DNA of 64,000 nt, taken from Leptospira sp. WS58.C1. GTDB lineage: Bacteria; Spirochaetota; Leptospiria; Leptospirales; Leptospiraceae. The translations under genes were made by a program, and so were the position numbers. The stretch lies in assembly GCF_040833995.1 (NCBI RefSeq), contig NZ_CP162137.1, forward strand, positions 1,577,001-1,641,000, read 5' to 3'. Shown here one piece after another: positions 27,488-36,811 of the stretch (within the stretch, counting starts at the first letter, position 1; each line of letters starts with the position of its first letter). A model generated the notes under the pieces. It was not told the origin of the DNA, made no database searches, and was given only the letters and a program-made list of their open reading frames with translations.

Positions 27488-28630
27488 TTAACTTCCTCTA
27501 AATTCGGAAGGAGTTTTACCCGTATATTTTTGGAAGGCTCGATGAAAAGACGATTTCGTGGCAAATCCAACTTCGAATGCGATATCTAAAACGGATCTGT
27601 TCGGTTCTTTTATGAGAAGTTCACAGGCCTCTTTGATCCTGTAATCGTTTACAAACGCGGAGAAATTTTTTCCCAGTTCCTGATTGATCAATTCCGAGAC
27701 CTGGTGGGTGGAAAGTGCAAGCTCATCCGCGAGATCTGCTAACCCCAACTTTTCATCCCTATATAATTTTTCCTTTTCCATGAGTTGTGTTAGGCTATCT
27801 CTAAGTGCATGACGATTCACACCGGAGAGTAGGGATCTTGCATATTTCTGCCTGGTGGCCTGGCTTACTTCCTGGAGCACTTGGAAGAATTCAGGCCGTT
27901 TGTGTCCGATCAGATAGGCAAGGCAAAGGCTTATGCCCATCATTGCGGAGCAAGCAAGAAGGAAAATCGGCGATTTATTGGATAAGTACATAGCACCGAA
28001 ACCAAGATTCACGAAGGTAGAAATCACCATGAATGCCAGAATTCTTGCGGTCCATTCTTCTTTGAGTACCTCCCAACGAAGAAGGTCCGAACTTCCTCTT
28101 AGGATAAGACCTATATAAAACACCAGGATCAGAAGCGGGGAAGAAAGTAGGAACTCCCCCTCATTCCAACCGGTTTCTTTTAAAAAGACTGAGATCTTAT
28201 CCACAATCCGGTCTTGGGGAAGAAGCAGAATCGCCAGCAAATATAAAATCCAGACGAGCACAGGAAGAAGGAGATGTTTTTTTTCTAATCCCAAATAAGA
28301 GATTTCTTCCGAGTCTCTGTCTTGACTAACGCTGTGGATACCGAAAAGGATCGGACCTACAGAAGCGATCAAGGGGAATTGGATAAGCGATAGCCTGGGA
28401 AATTCTAAATATAAACCGGAAACTAATAGTAGAAAGCTACCCTGTATTAAGCCCAAAATCAGGAAAATCAGGGCCAAAAGCCTGTTTAGGGCCGTTTTCT
28501 TTTCTAAAACCAATTGCCCAAGAAACATGAGAATTCCAAGTGCGGTACCGAATTGGGTGATGGCCCATAGGATTTGGAACCAAATTCCTGGATTGTAGTA
28601 GCTATGACTTCCTATTCCCTCTGTAGGCAT
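27488..28630 (-). CDS. AraC-family regulator with multi-span membrane N-terminus
   Basis: This 380-residue protein has seven or so hydrophobic helices in about 20-240 and an AraC-type double helix-turn-helix at about 275-378 (LGLADLADELALSTHQVSELINQELGKNFSAFVNDYRI, then SVLDIAFEVGFATKSSFHRAFQKYTGKTPSEFR). It therefore appears to be a one-component regulator anchored in the inner membrane. It precedes the desaturase gene, suggesting membrane-state sensing linked to lipid desaturation; that link is inferred from position. Confidence 0.87.
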   Translation of the reverse strand: MPTEGIGSHSYYNPGIWFQILWAITQFGTALGILMFLGQLVLEKKTALNRLLALIFLILGLIQGSFLLLVSGLYLEFPRLSLIQFPLIASVGPILFGIHSVSQDRDSEEISYLGLEKKHLLLPVLVWILYLLAILLLPQDRIVDKISVFLKETGWNEGEFLLSSPLLILVFYIGLILRGSSDLLRWEVLKEEWTARILAFMVISTFVNLGFGAMYLSNKSPIFLLACSAMMGISLCLAYLIGHKRPEFFQVLQEVSQATRQKYARSLLSGVNRHALRDSLTQLMEKEKLYRDEKLGLADLADELALSTHQVSELINQELGKNFSAFVNDYRIKEACELLIKEPNRSVLDIAFEVGFATKSSFHRAFQKYTGKTPSEFRGS

Positions 28631-28850
28631 TGGCTCTAAGAGAGTTCAAAACTCTGAGCAGGTTGTCAAGGATTCCCTAGTCGATTCTGAGCCCTCTAGG
28701 TCGGGTGAATTTTGTAGGCGCTTCGACGAGTTAGAACGAAATCTAGAATTAATTATACAAAACACTCGTTATTTATAATTTATCTCCCAAGGGATAGGGG
28801 AGTAGTTTCCTTTTTTATAATATACTTTTAATTCGAATAGACAAAATCAA

Positions 28851-28874
28851 AGTCTCAAAAGATAGATTGAGACT
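28851..28874. promoter_or_regulatory. Inverted repeat 8-8-8
   Basis: AGTCTCAA and TTGAGACT pair perfectly around AAGATAGA, 197 bases upstream of the giant lipoprotein start. It may be an operator; no T-run follows. Confidence 0.4.
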
Positions 28875-28897
28875 CCCAATTGAAAATTCCTATATTG

Positions 28898-28913
28898 AAT
28901 AACAATTGTTATT
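28898..28913. promoter_or_regulatory. 16-base palindrome AATAACAATTGTTATT
   Basis: The palindrome is perfect and has no spacer. Its core TAACAATTGTTA recurs with one change (TAACAATCGTTA) at 36659-36670, upstream of the membrane BTAD regulator. A shared regulator is possible. Confidence 0.4.
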
Positions 28914-28984
28914 TTAAAAAGAACCCAAAATCACCCGGAAACTTTTTATAGAGTCTCGCTTATTTTTTTTCAAATGCATCGGAA

Positions 28985-29006
28985 ATATAAGCCTGATATA
29001 AGCCCG
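28985..29006 (+). repeat. Tandem 11-base repeat
   Basis: ATATAAGCCTG is followed directly by ATATAAGCCCG, one mismatch. An 11-base period places both copies on the same DNA face, as in arrays of activator sites. It ends 64 bases before the lipoprotein ATG. Confidence 0.4.
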
Positions 29007-29070
29007 CTTTATGTAGCGATCGCTATGCTGTGCACACTTGGAAAGAAACTGTTAGGATAAGCTAATAGAT

Positions 29071-32000
29071 ATGAATATAAAGAAAGCACACATTCTTTTC
29101 TCGCTATGTTTGGCTCTGGGGATGGGCTGTCAGGCAGGCGGTGAGAAATCAAGCGCGGATACTTTTTACGATAATATCGATTATAAAGGTATTCGTCTTT
29201 TTAATCTGTTCGATGATTATCCTTCCATCAAATCAGGTTTCCAAAGTTTGGAACCTATTAACTTCAATCTTAAGTTAGAATCCTCGATGACCATTCCTTA
29301 TAGAGAGGATATCGTGGGATTTTTACGAGTCTCAGGAGATCTTCTTCTTAAGCCGGAAGCTCATGTGAGACAATCTCTTCTCCGAGTCCATTCCCTTTTA
29401 GATCGTATAGAAAAGGCACCGAATAACGCATTCGATATTCTTCAGCCTTGGTTGGAATCTTTACGCACATATCGTAAACCTGTGCTTCGTAATTTGGCAC
29501 CTTTGAGCCAAACCGCTTTGAAGTATCTGTACACAAACTATTCTAAAGAAACTATGGAAACCAAGTTTAGAGAGGTTTCCGCAGTATTAAAAGATCCTGA
29601 AATTCGAATCCTTTTCGTGGAATTGGAGGACGTATTAGACAAAGCGATTAACCAAAACGCGAATGCGAAGCAGGCGATCTCCGGTCTTTTACAAGGTATG
29701 GTGGATCCTTCTCTCATTTCCGACAGAGTGATGAAAGAAAAAATGATCCAAATGATCTCTGCCGTCGGAAAATCTTTTCGTCAAAGAGCTGGATTTAGCG
29801 ACGCAAAATCTTCCGAGACTGTACTAAAGAACTTAGTGATTAATTTAGAACATTATTATACGGCGTCCGCTCCGACCGGGGATAATGAGAACTTATATTC
29901 TGATCCGACTTTTGCGGATTATAGGGATGCTACGTATCCTGCCGAACTCGGTGCTATTTTAACCGAGTCTTTCCGTTATTTAAGACCCATGCTCGGGAAA
30001 GGTGGGGATTATACCGCTAATCCAGACGTTCTTCTTTCCTTGGAAATGGCGAAAAATTTCGCTAAGTTCGACTTCTCCTCTAATGTGACGGGAGTGGATA
30101 ATTCCCTCAGAGAACTGATCCGCATGGATGCATCCGGTCTCGATCGGGCAGATCCGGTGAATATCACCAGCAGTCCTATCACCGCATTAGAATCTTTAAT
30201 GTTTATCCTGACTTTATCCGACACATACGGATTCCGTTGGGAGAATCCGGCAGACACTTCCATTATGAGATTGGAACCTAACGGTTCCGGAAACGGAGGA
30301 CCTATGACGGGTGGGGTCCTTACGGTTGGAGATAGCATTTACTCCATGAGATCCGCAATGACAGGAAGTATTGGGATTAAATCTTTTATGAACCAAAGTT
30401 CCGTAGATGGTGCGGTCTTTAAGAACGGGGATGCAAGCACTCCGACAGCACTTTCTATCGGGATCAATACTCCCACTTTAACTTTATTGGAAGCTCCGGA
30501 TCCGAGTATTATTCCGGCAGCGGATGATCCTGTTTATACCAAAACGATCCCGTTTATTATGAAATTGATCCGTACTGTTTTGATCTCAGGGGGCGGGCCT
30601 TACTATAATAAAAATCGCGTAGATTCGAACGGGAATGTCCTCACTTTGGATGGAAAACTTTATAGAGATTCCAACGGTGTGGACCTAATCTATAAAGATT
30701 CCTGGAATACCTCGGAATATAGAATTAAAGTTTCGAACACTGCAAACGGTTCCTGCACAGGCGGAACTATTTGTAAGTGGGTAGGTCCTGGCGGGCGCGA
30801 AACGGATGCGGTAGTAGCTAATAATTCTTTCACTCCAGTGGCTGCCGGAGCGAATGCTTCCGGTGCCAGAGGCTGGAGTATCCCTGTTTGGGAAATTGCA
30901 AAAGACAATTTAAGCGAAAGAGCGGTAGATACGGACGAAGAAGCGATCTATAAGAATTTCCAATGGCTTCTTCATGAAAAACGAATGGTGGCTGTAATTC
31001 CGCTTCGAGCTTCCTTAGGCGCCGGAGTTCCGTACAAGATGGCCGCTTTTGTGACTCTGATCGCAAACGGTCTTACCGGTCTAATGAATGCAAGGCCCGT
31101 TTTGCAGGATGGAGCTATGTGTGCGGATCGTATCAACGCGATCTGGAGAATTAAAAATACCTTTATAAAGCCCGGTTGTGCGAGTTCCACCCAACCTAAT
31201 TTCAGACAACCTGGGATCCCGATCCTACAAGAGAATTACTCGGATATTCCAGGCGATAGTATGTTCTATTTGGAAGCTTGGGACTATGGCACCAGCGGTA
31301 CCGGCTCTTTAACCTTCAACAGTTTAGGAGATGCTTCCGTTTACAGTATTTTTTATCCAAGTCCGGATGACTCCTATGGAGTAATTCCTCAGGTGATTGC
31401 GGCTAACTTTGCCGTTATGGAAAGACTTTCTTTTTTAACTCCGGATAAGGTTCTACCTTCCGGTCCGAATGTAACTTATGGAAAATCAGTAGAGGAAGCT
31501 TGGGGACAGAGAAATAAACTTCTTCCTTTAATCCTCTCTCTTGCATGGACCTTGGACGACCAAGCAAGTCCAAGCTTGAACAAAAATCCATTCCAGATAC
31601 TAACGGGACTCAGTGCCGCTTTAACAAGACCACTTTTAGCAAGGATCACGGATCCAGAACCGAATAGTGGTGGAAGGACAATCGACGTTGTAAAAATCGT
31701 CAACTCCGACTCCAGCGTGAGAAGTAACTCTGCAACCGAATCCGAGTATTTCTTCCGGTATCTGGATCCGATTTCCAATAAGCCTGTACGTTCTCCACTT
31801 TCTATTCTCGCGGAAAATGAAAGAAGATACCAAGACGGGCTGCTAAACTTGATGTCTAGGACGGACCTTCTATCCACATTCGTGCAAATGCTTGCCGAAA
31901 TGGGAAGACCGGAAAGAGCAAGCGGAGCACAACTTACCTTCCAAGCAATCGCGGATTTGATGGGGGAAATAAAACTTTCAAATGAAAGTCCCACACCGAT

Positions 32001-32670
32001 CCAGTTCAATTTGGAGGCATATCTGGGAGAGATCCGCGATATGGCGGCCGCTTTCCCTGATTCAAGAGTTGCAAATATCTATGATCCTGAATGGGATCGG
32101 TTGGGAAATTGGGCTGTCCGTATCCGCGATTATTTCGATCCGGATTCTGTCTATAGTCTGATCCCTACCTTGGAATTTTCCATGGACATGATCATAGACA
32201 ATATCCCTACGAACGCACAGCTTACGGCTATCGTGGATCTTCTGGGTGGACTCACTCGTGGCGTCTCCAACACCCAGGATTACTTAATTACGAATTTATT
32301 AAGTGTGGATACGGCGGATCTTGCAGAAGTCTCCGCTCCTTACGGAAGAAGCACCGTTGGAGTGTTGATGGGTATCGTAAAGACCGGCGAATTCTACTCT
32401 TATTTGGAAGCGGATATGAGAAGTTCATATTCGCTTAAATCGATATTCAAAGACGCTAAAAAACTTTTGGTGTCGGATATGATCCAAACACAAAGAGAAG
32501 ACGAAAGCTCACTGATCTATACGGCAGGAGTGTTGATGGGTATTTTTGCGGATCTTGCTTCCACGGGTAAAAAACAATTCCCGGATGGATTCGTATTCTA
32601 CGACAGATTTAACGAAGATGAAAACTCGGACACCTATTGGGATAGGTTCGTTACGGTATTCACCCGGTGA
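29071..32670 (+). CDS. Giant lipoprotein A (1199 aa), function unknown
   Basis: I do not recognise a family. The signal peptide ends at GMGC (Cys20). The first 280 or so residues are largely helical and charged, and the rest alternates helical blocks with Gly/Asn/Ser-rich loops. Two related short blocks (STVGVLMGIVKTGEFYSY and AGVLMGIFADLAS) near the C-terminus hint at internal repetition. Few cysteines are present after the lipobox, mostly around 560 and 685-705. It is the first gene of a pair with giant lipoprotein B and lies behind the motif-rich intergenic region. An outer-membrane or surface location is likely; no enzymatic motif was seen. Confidence 0.8.
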   Translation: MNIKKAHILFSLCLALGMGCQAGGEKSSADTFYDNIDYKGIRLFNLFDDYPSIKSGFQSLEPINFNLKLESSMTIPYREDIVGFLRVSGDLLLKPEAHVRQSLLRVHSLLDRIEKAPNNAFDILQPWLESLRTYRKPVLRNLAPLSQTALKYLYTNYSKETMETKFREVSAVLKDPEIRILFVELEDVLDKAINQNANAKQAISGLLQGMVDPSLISDRVMKEKMIQMISAVGKSFRQRAGFSDAKSSETVLKNLVINLEHYYTASAPTGDNENLYSDPTFADYRDATYPAELGAILTESFRYLRPMLGKGGDYTANPDVLLSLEMAKNFAKFDFSSNVTGVDNSLRELIRMDASGLDRADPVNITSSPITALESLMFILTLSDTYGFRWENPADTSIMRLEPNGSGNGGPMTGGVLTVGDSIYSMRSAMTGSIGIKSFMNQSSVDGAVFKNGDASTPTALSIGINTPTLTLLEAPDPSIIPAADDPVYTKTIPFIMKLIRTVLISGGGPYYNKNRVDSNGNVLTLDGKLYRDSNGVDLIYKDSWNTSEYRIKVSNTANGSCTGGTICKWVGPGGRETDAVVANNSFTPVAAGANASGARGWSIPVWEIAKDNLSERAVDTDEEAIYKNFQWLLHEKRMVAVIPLRASLGAGVPYKMAAFVTLIANGLTGLMNARPVLQDGAMCADRINAIWRIKNTFIKPGCASSTQPNFRQPGIPILQENYSDIPGDSMFYLEAWDYGTSGTGSLTFNSLGDASVYSIFYPSPDDSYGVIPQVIAANFAVMERLSFLTPDKVLPSGPNVTYGKSVEEAWGQRNKLLPLILSLAWTLDDQASPSLNKNPFQILTGLSAALTRPLLARITDPEPNSGGRTIDVVKIVNSDSSVRSNSATESEYFFRYLDPISNKPVRSPLSILAENERRYQDGLLNLMSRTDLLSTFVQMLAEMGRPERASGAQLTFQAIADLMGEIKLSNESPTPIQFNLEAYLGEIRDMAAAFPDSRVANIYDPEWDRLGNWAVRIRDYFDPDSVYSLIPTLEFSMDMIIDNIPTNAQLTAIVDLLGGLTRGVSNTQDYLITNLLSVDTADLAEVSAPYGRSTVGVLMGIVKTGEFYSYLEADMRSSYSLKSIFKDAKKLLVSDMIQTQREDESSLIYTAGVLMGIFADLASTGKKQFPDGFVFYDRFNEDENSDTYWDRFVTVFTR

Positions 32671-32717
32671 GAATAATGAAGAGAATTTTTTTGGGAAAAA
32701 TAAGTCGAGGGCTGGAA

Positions 32718-35700
32718 ATGAATCTGAAAAATATAAAAGTTTCTAATGTCGATAAGGGAATCAAACTCGCGATCCTTTTCTTTTTAGGGGTAGGCATTTT
32801 AGGATGTAGCCCGGAAAAAATGAAAGGATTTGCAATGTCGGATATTTTCGACCTAGGATTCTTTTCTGGAGGAAGAATATTCGGAGCGAATCCGAACCTT
32901 CAACCTCCATATAACAGCGTGGACAATGATACTGCCGTCCTTCCTGTAGATTTCGGTTCAACCAATCCTCAGGCAACCTTATTCATTAACTCCACCGAGA
33001 ATGTGGATCGATACAAAGAGTTGGAAATCCGTTTTTCCCACCCTATGAACAAAAGTACAGTCGAAGCGAATTTTACTATTACGGGTACTTCCGGAAATCT
33101 TACCGGTCCAAATCCCGGCGGGGAATTCTACTGGATGAGCGGTCAAAAACTTCGTTTCAATCCGTACAGGGAATTAAAACCGGCGGAGTCTTATACGATA
33201 ACGATCACTCCTGACGCGGCGACCATTGGCGGCGTGGCTTTGGAAAATTATACGGTCACGTTTAGAACGGGATTGGATTATAGCCTTACAAATAGGATCA
33301 CGCAAGGAAGCCAATACACTTTGAACGGCGCGAATGATATGACATTCGACCAGTCGGCAGCATTAACATTAGCTTCTAATTACGTAAATCCGGTGGTAGG
33401 TGAAAACTATATCCAATCGGTCCTTCTGAAAAAGATAGGTTCTAATAATTCTCAGGAAATTTGTGCAGCTTCTCCTTGTTCTATGAGCGGCACTATCTCA
33501 TTGAACCTGAACACATCTCAAGTTCCTCCTACTATCGGTGGGAATACCTACTTTTACGAGATCGCTACTACGAACGGAAAAACGTTCCGTAAGTATTTCA
33601 GTTTCAACTACGGTAGATTGGAGAATGCGAATAATGTTCTTCCTTACGTAGCTAACGGTGTGATGGACGAAGCGCAAATGCTTCCGTTTTTAGGAAAAGC
33701 CATCCAGAAATATACGACCGGCGCATTTAAAGTGAAGGATGCGAACGGAACTCCTCGTACTTTCCAAGAATTTTTATTGGGAATGCCTGATTTTCCTAAG
33801 AGAAGGTTTTTCGAGAACGGGGCTTGGACTATCGGCGAAGCTTGTATGAGACAGGATGGGCAGATGTCCGGTAACGCGAACGAAGCTGCCTTTAAGGATT
33901 TCGAATATATTCCCGTGTTCGGAGCTAAATCCAACGGTGCGGGTAGGGGATATTGCTGGGTGAGGCACCCGGACTGTGTTACGGATAACGGGCCTCCTTA
34001 TCACCCTAAAAAAAGGGCAAGCGGCGTAAGCAGAGCGGATTGGTGGAATATTTATACTACCAACAACTGTGGACAAAACCAAAACAATCCGAATTATCCG
34101 CAAGCGTGTAAAAACCTGTTCCATTGGGGAGAAGCTGCTTGGAGTCTTTGTCATTATCCGACTGATGTAAAATCTTACAGAAACAACGGATATACTTCCA
34201 CAGTGTTCTCTCCTTTCGGTAGGCCTGACGGAAATATTGGATCTGCCGGAGACGATACGGTTGACTGTGCGTTCCCTGCATGTTTCTTCGATTCGTATCA
34301 AATCGAAAGAATAGCTCCGGGACCATTCTCAAAATACAGCGCTACCTTAAACGTTTCTTCCGGTGGAATTGCGGACGGAAGTGCTGCGATAACCTTAGAC
34401 GTTTATGTAACCGACATGAGACTCCCTAAGTTCGTTCGTTGTGGATCGAATAACGCGACTCATGGTTGTGCTGCCGGAGCCGGAACCCAATTAGGGAACG
34501 TAGTCGCCGACTTAAAGGTTAACCCTGGTTCCGGAGCGGTGGCTCCCGGATTGGGCCTGGATCTGAAATCCAGATATACGGAAGTAGATCTTTTGGTTGT
34601 TTCTCGATTCGAAGACTGGTATGGAGCATTTAACGGACCCGGTGCCTTACTCGTATTCAGAACAACGGCTAAGTTGAACTGGGACCCTGCTGTGGAAGGA
34701 GTTTTAAATCCGACCGGTTACGATTGGAATAACGTTCAACTTTCCAAACCTCGTTTAGCATTGGCACGCGCTCGAAATAATATGACCGTGACTTCCGAAG
34801 GTTTGATCAATATGACCGTAAGGACTCCTTTTACGGTAAACGACGATTACTTCCCGGATAATCCGAGTGTAGCCAATATTCTGTCTAATACGAATAACTT
34901 CTTCATTCGTCCTTGGGCCAACCCATTGGGCCTATCTTTGGCGGGTTTGTATCCTGGCGAAGATAATTCCGACTTTATGTATACGGAACCGATGACTTAC
35001 ATTCACGGAAGTGAAGGTTTCAACACGATCATCGAAGCTCTTGTAGGTAGAGCGGAATTGAGTAATATGGCGAACCTGACTGTGGACCAAGTGAAACAGA
35101 TCATCACCCAATACATGCTCAGAGATATCGTCCAAAGGATCGCTCCTAACGTTCTGAATTCGGTGATTGCCGACTTGAGAGATACGGGAGTTACGATCAC
35201 ATTACCAAGTTATCTACCGGCACCTCTTGGAAACTTCCCGTTAACGGTTAAGTTCAAATTGAATACGGATGCTACTATCAAACATGACGGAACTAATAAA
35301 GGGTTAGTCACGTCTTTGGATTTCGCATTTACCAGCGGTTTCAACCCTGTGGGAGGTCTTAGGACCCAATCCGGAAAAACCGGGATGGTGACTACTCGTA
35401 CTTGGAATGCAGGAAATCCTCCTCCTTCTACTTATCAGTTCAGTCAATCCGCTGCGAATCCTGGATTCTTGATCTCTATGCATACGGATACGATCTCTCA
35501 AGCTGCCTTCCATTTATGGCAGAGAAGGGGATTGGATATCGTTCTGAATAAAGCATTCATCGACGGAATGAACGCGTTTGCAGGTGCAGATCCTTTGTTC
35601 GCTTTGACAACTTCTTTCTTAAAAGCTTCTCCTTTGGTTACGATCTTAGTGCCGGGAAGGAACAAGCTACAAGGACTGAACGGTTCGAATATGATCGCCC

Positions 35701-36392
35701 CTCCGGTAAAATCGTATGATGATATCGACATGGTAATGTCGCCGATCCACGCACCTAATGTGAAGTTCAAGCCTATGACTTCCGCAGGAGTGCCTAAGAT
35801 GAGATTGTATTTTACCGAAATGCAATTGCAGATCATCGCTAAAAAACCTACCTCTTGTGCAGGACTTGTGGACGACGAACTCACGGATTGCCAAGCGGAT
35901 ACAAGAGCGAACGGATACCAACAAACTCTTGGAACAGTAAGGATCAGTTTCGCTGCGGATGCCGATTTCCGTTTCAAAATGTTCTCTAATCCGACCAATA
36001 ATCCTGCGTTCGCTAACTTGAATGCACTACAAGTGATTTTGGATCCCGTCAATAACTTGGATTATGCGGTAGAAGTTTTGGAAGGACAAACTTACAATCC
36101 ATTCGGTCTGGATCCTGACGGTATCAAGTCGGTGATTTCTCCGTTAGTCACCACTCTTGTGATCCCGATGGTAAACAGTATTATGAAAGAGATCCCAATG
36201 CCTCCTGATATCACCTTCCCTAAATTGCTGAACCCTGCAGGAACTCAATCTTGTGCGATCAGTGCGAAGAGTGATAAGGTACAATTCTTCACGATGGATA
36301 CTCCTCAAGTTGCGGATCCGTATCTGTTAGGAGGAATGAGATTTGTAGGACAAGCCGTAACGGATCCTGCGTCTCTGATTGTCTGCCCTTAA
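32718..36392 (+). CDS. Giant lipoprotein B (1224 aa) with SbsA-type Ig-like domain
   Basis: ATG 32718 is chosen because GAGG lies 7 bases upstream and the signal peptide then ends in GILGC (Cys30); the frame is open to GTG 32667, overlapping the stop of lipoprotein A. Residues about 80-180 resemble a Big_5/SbsA Ig-like domain (YKELEIRFSHPMNKSTVEANFTITG, LRFNPYRELKPAESYTITITP, ENYTVTFRTG). The middle is Cys-rich (about 400-530) and may have several disulphides; the remainder is beta-rich and Asn/Gly-rich. It is co-transcribed with lipoprotein A, 47 bases apart, and followed by a strong terminator. Function is unknown; a surface structural or binding role is inferred. Confidence 0.82.
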   Translation: MNLKNIKVSNVDKGIKLAILFFLGVGILGCSPEKMKGFAMSDIFDLGFFSGGRIFGANPNLQPPYNSVDNDTAVLPVDFGSTNPQATLFINSTENVDRYKELEIRFSHPMNKSTVEANFTITGTSGNLTGPNPGGEFYWMSGQKLRFNPYRELKPAESYTITITPDAATIGGVALENYTVTFRTGLDYSLTNRITQGSQYTLNGANDMTFDQSAALTLASNYVNPVVGENYIQSVLLKKIGSNNSQEICAASPCSMSGTISLNLNTSQVPPTIGGNTYFYEIATTNGKTFRKYFSFNYGRLENANNVLPYVANGVMDEAQMLPFLGKAIQKYTTGAFKVKDANGTPRTFQEFLLGMPDFPKRRFFENGAWTIGEACMRQDGQMSGNANEAAFKDFEYIPVFGAKSNGAGRGYCWVRHPDCVTDNGPPYHPKKRASGVSRADWWNIYTTNNCGQNQNNPNYPQACKNLFHWGEAAWSLCHYPTDVKSYRNNGYTSTVFSPFGRPDGNIGSAGDDTVDCAFPACFFDSYQIERIAPGPFSKYSATLNVSSGGIADGSAAITLDVYVTDMRLPKFVRCGSNNATHGCAAGAGTQLGNVVADLKVNPGSGAVAPGLGLDLKSRYTEVDLLVVSRFEDWYGAFNGPGALLVFRTTAKLNWDPAVEGVLNPTGYDWNNVQLSKPRLALARARNNMTVTSEGLINMTVRTPFTVNDDYFPDNPSVANILSNTNNFFIRPWANPLGLSLAGLYPGEDNSDFMYTEPMTYIHGSEGFNTIIEALVGRAELSNMANLTVDQVKQIITQYMLRDIVQRIAPNVLNSVIADLRDTGVTITLPSYLPAPLGNFPLTVKFKLNTDATIKHDGTNKGLVTSLDFAFTSGFNPVGGLRTQSGKTGMVTTRTWNAGNPPPSTYQFSQSAANPGFLISMHTDTISQAAFHLWQRRGLDIVLNKAFIDGMNAFAGADPLFALTTSFLKASPLVTILVPGRNKLQGLNGSNMIAPPVKSYDDIDMVMSPIHAPNVKFKPMTSAGVPKMRLYFTEMQLQIIAKKPTSCAGLVDDELTDCQADTRANGYQQTLGTVRISFAADADFRFKMFSNPTNNPAFANLNALQVILDPVNNLDYAVEVLEGQTYNPFGLDPDGIKSVISPLVTTLVIPMVNSIMKEIPMPPDITFPKLLNPAGTQSCAISAKSDKVQFFTMDTPQVADPYLLGGMRFVGQAVTDPASLIVCP

Positions 36393-36432
36393 AACACTCC
36401 TAGCTATTTCGAAAAACTAAATGTCGAAATGA

Positions 36433-36465
36433 CCGAAAGGGAAAAAACCCTTTCGGTTTTTTTTT
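36433..36465 (+). terminator. Strong Rho-independent terminator after the giant lipoprotein pair
   Basis: CCGAAAGGG and CCCTTTCGG form a perfect 9-bp stem around AAAAAA and are followed by nine Ts. It lies 40 bases after the stop and closes the two-gene unit. Confidence 0.92.
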
Positions 36466-36556
36466 ATCGGAGGGGCGGAGATCTAAATTAGAAAAATCTA
36501 TAGGACTAAAATGTAAAATTCATATACACGTTGATTGAATGTAAGAAAAAACTTAT

Positions 36557-36572
36557 GAGTGAGCCTTCACTC
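36557..36572. promoter_or_regulatory. GAGTGA-N4-TCACTC dyad
   Basis: The 6-4-6 dyad resembles operators of some TetR-family repressors (GAGTGA/TCACTC half sites). It lies 239 bases upstream of the BTAD regulator gene. Assignment to a regulator is speculative. Confidence 0.3.
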
Positions 36573-36658
36573 GATCGGTATTGTGCAATTTTGATTTTCT
36601 TTTGCTACAGTTTCGCAAAAGTTTTCGTTCGATTTTAGTCGAAAGTCAAATTATTTCA

Positions 36659-36670
36659 TAACAATCGTTA
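36659..36670. promoter_or_regulatory. TAACAATCGTTA element, near-copy of the palindrome at 28900
   Basis: This 12-base imperfect palindrome differs at one base from TAACAATTGTTA at 28900-28911. It is 141 bases upstream of the BTAD regulator start. Confidence 0.3.
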
Positions 36671-36811
36671 GAACGTGCTACATATTCTTTTAAAAAAAGG
36701 AAGGAAAACGATTCAAATACTTGCATTTAAAAATAGTGAGCATTTAGTCACAATTTTTGTCCCGTTTTCATAAATGGGTTGCAGGAATCCGGATAAGATA
36801 GGAAACGAAAA

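Larger units (their letters stand above)
28631..29070. other. 440-base intergenic region, motif-rich promoter of the giant lipoprotein genes
   Basis: No gene or RNA gene is seen. The AT-rich stretch between the AraC-type gene and the first giant lipoprotein gene contains two dyads, an 11-base tandem repeat and a 12-base palindrome TAGCGATCGCTA at 29014-29025. These are all upstream of the ATG at 29071. The left 200 bases hold the start region of the divergent AraC-type gene and show nothing distinct. Confidence 0.6.
36393..36811. other. 419-base intergenic region between giant lipoprotein B and the BTAD regulator
   Basis: Apart from the terminator it holds two dyads (listed separately) and AT-rich promoter-like sequence with a likely ribosome binding site AGGA 8 bases before GTG 36812. 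No RNA gene or small coding region is convincing here. Confidence 0.55.

Noticed and set aside
29014..29025. GCGATCGC core, like the cyanobacterial HIP1 repeat
   Set aside because: Only one copy was noticed, and the organism is not a cyanobacterium, so it is treated as part of a local palindrome only.
36736..36751. GTGA-N8-TCAC dyad resembling a CRP site
   Set aside because: CRP sites need a 6-base spacer; the 8-base spacer does not fit.
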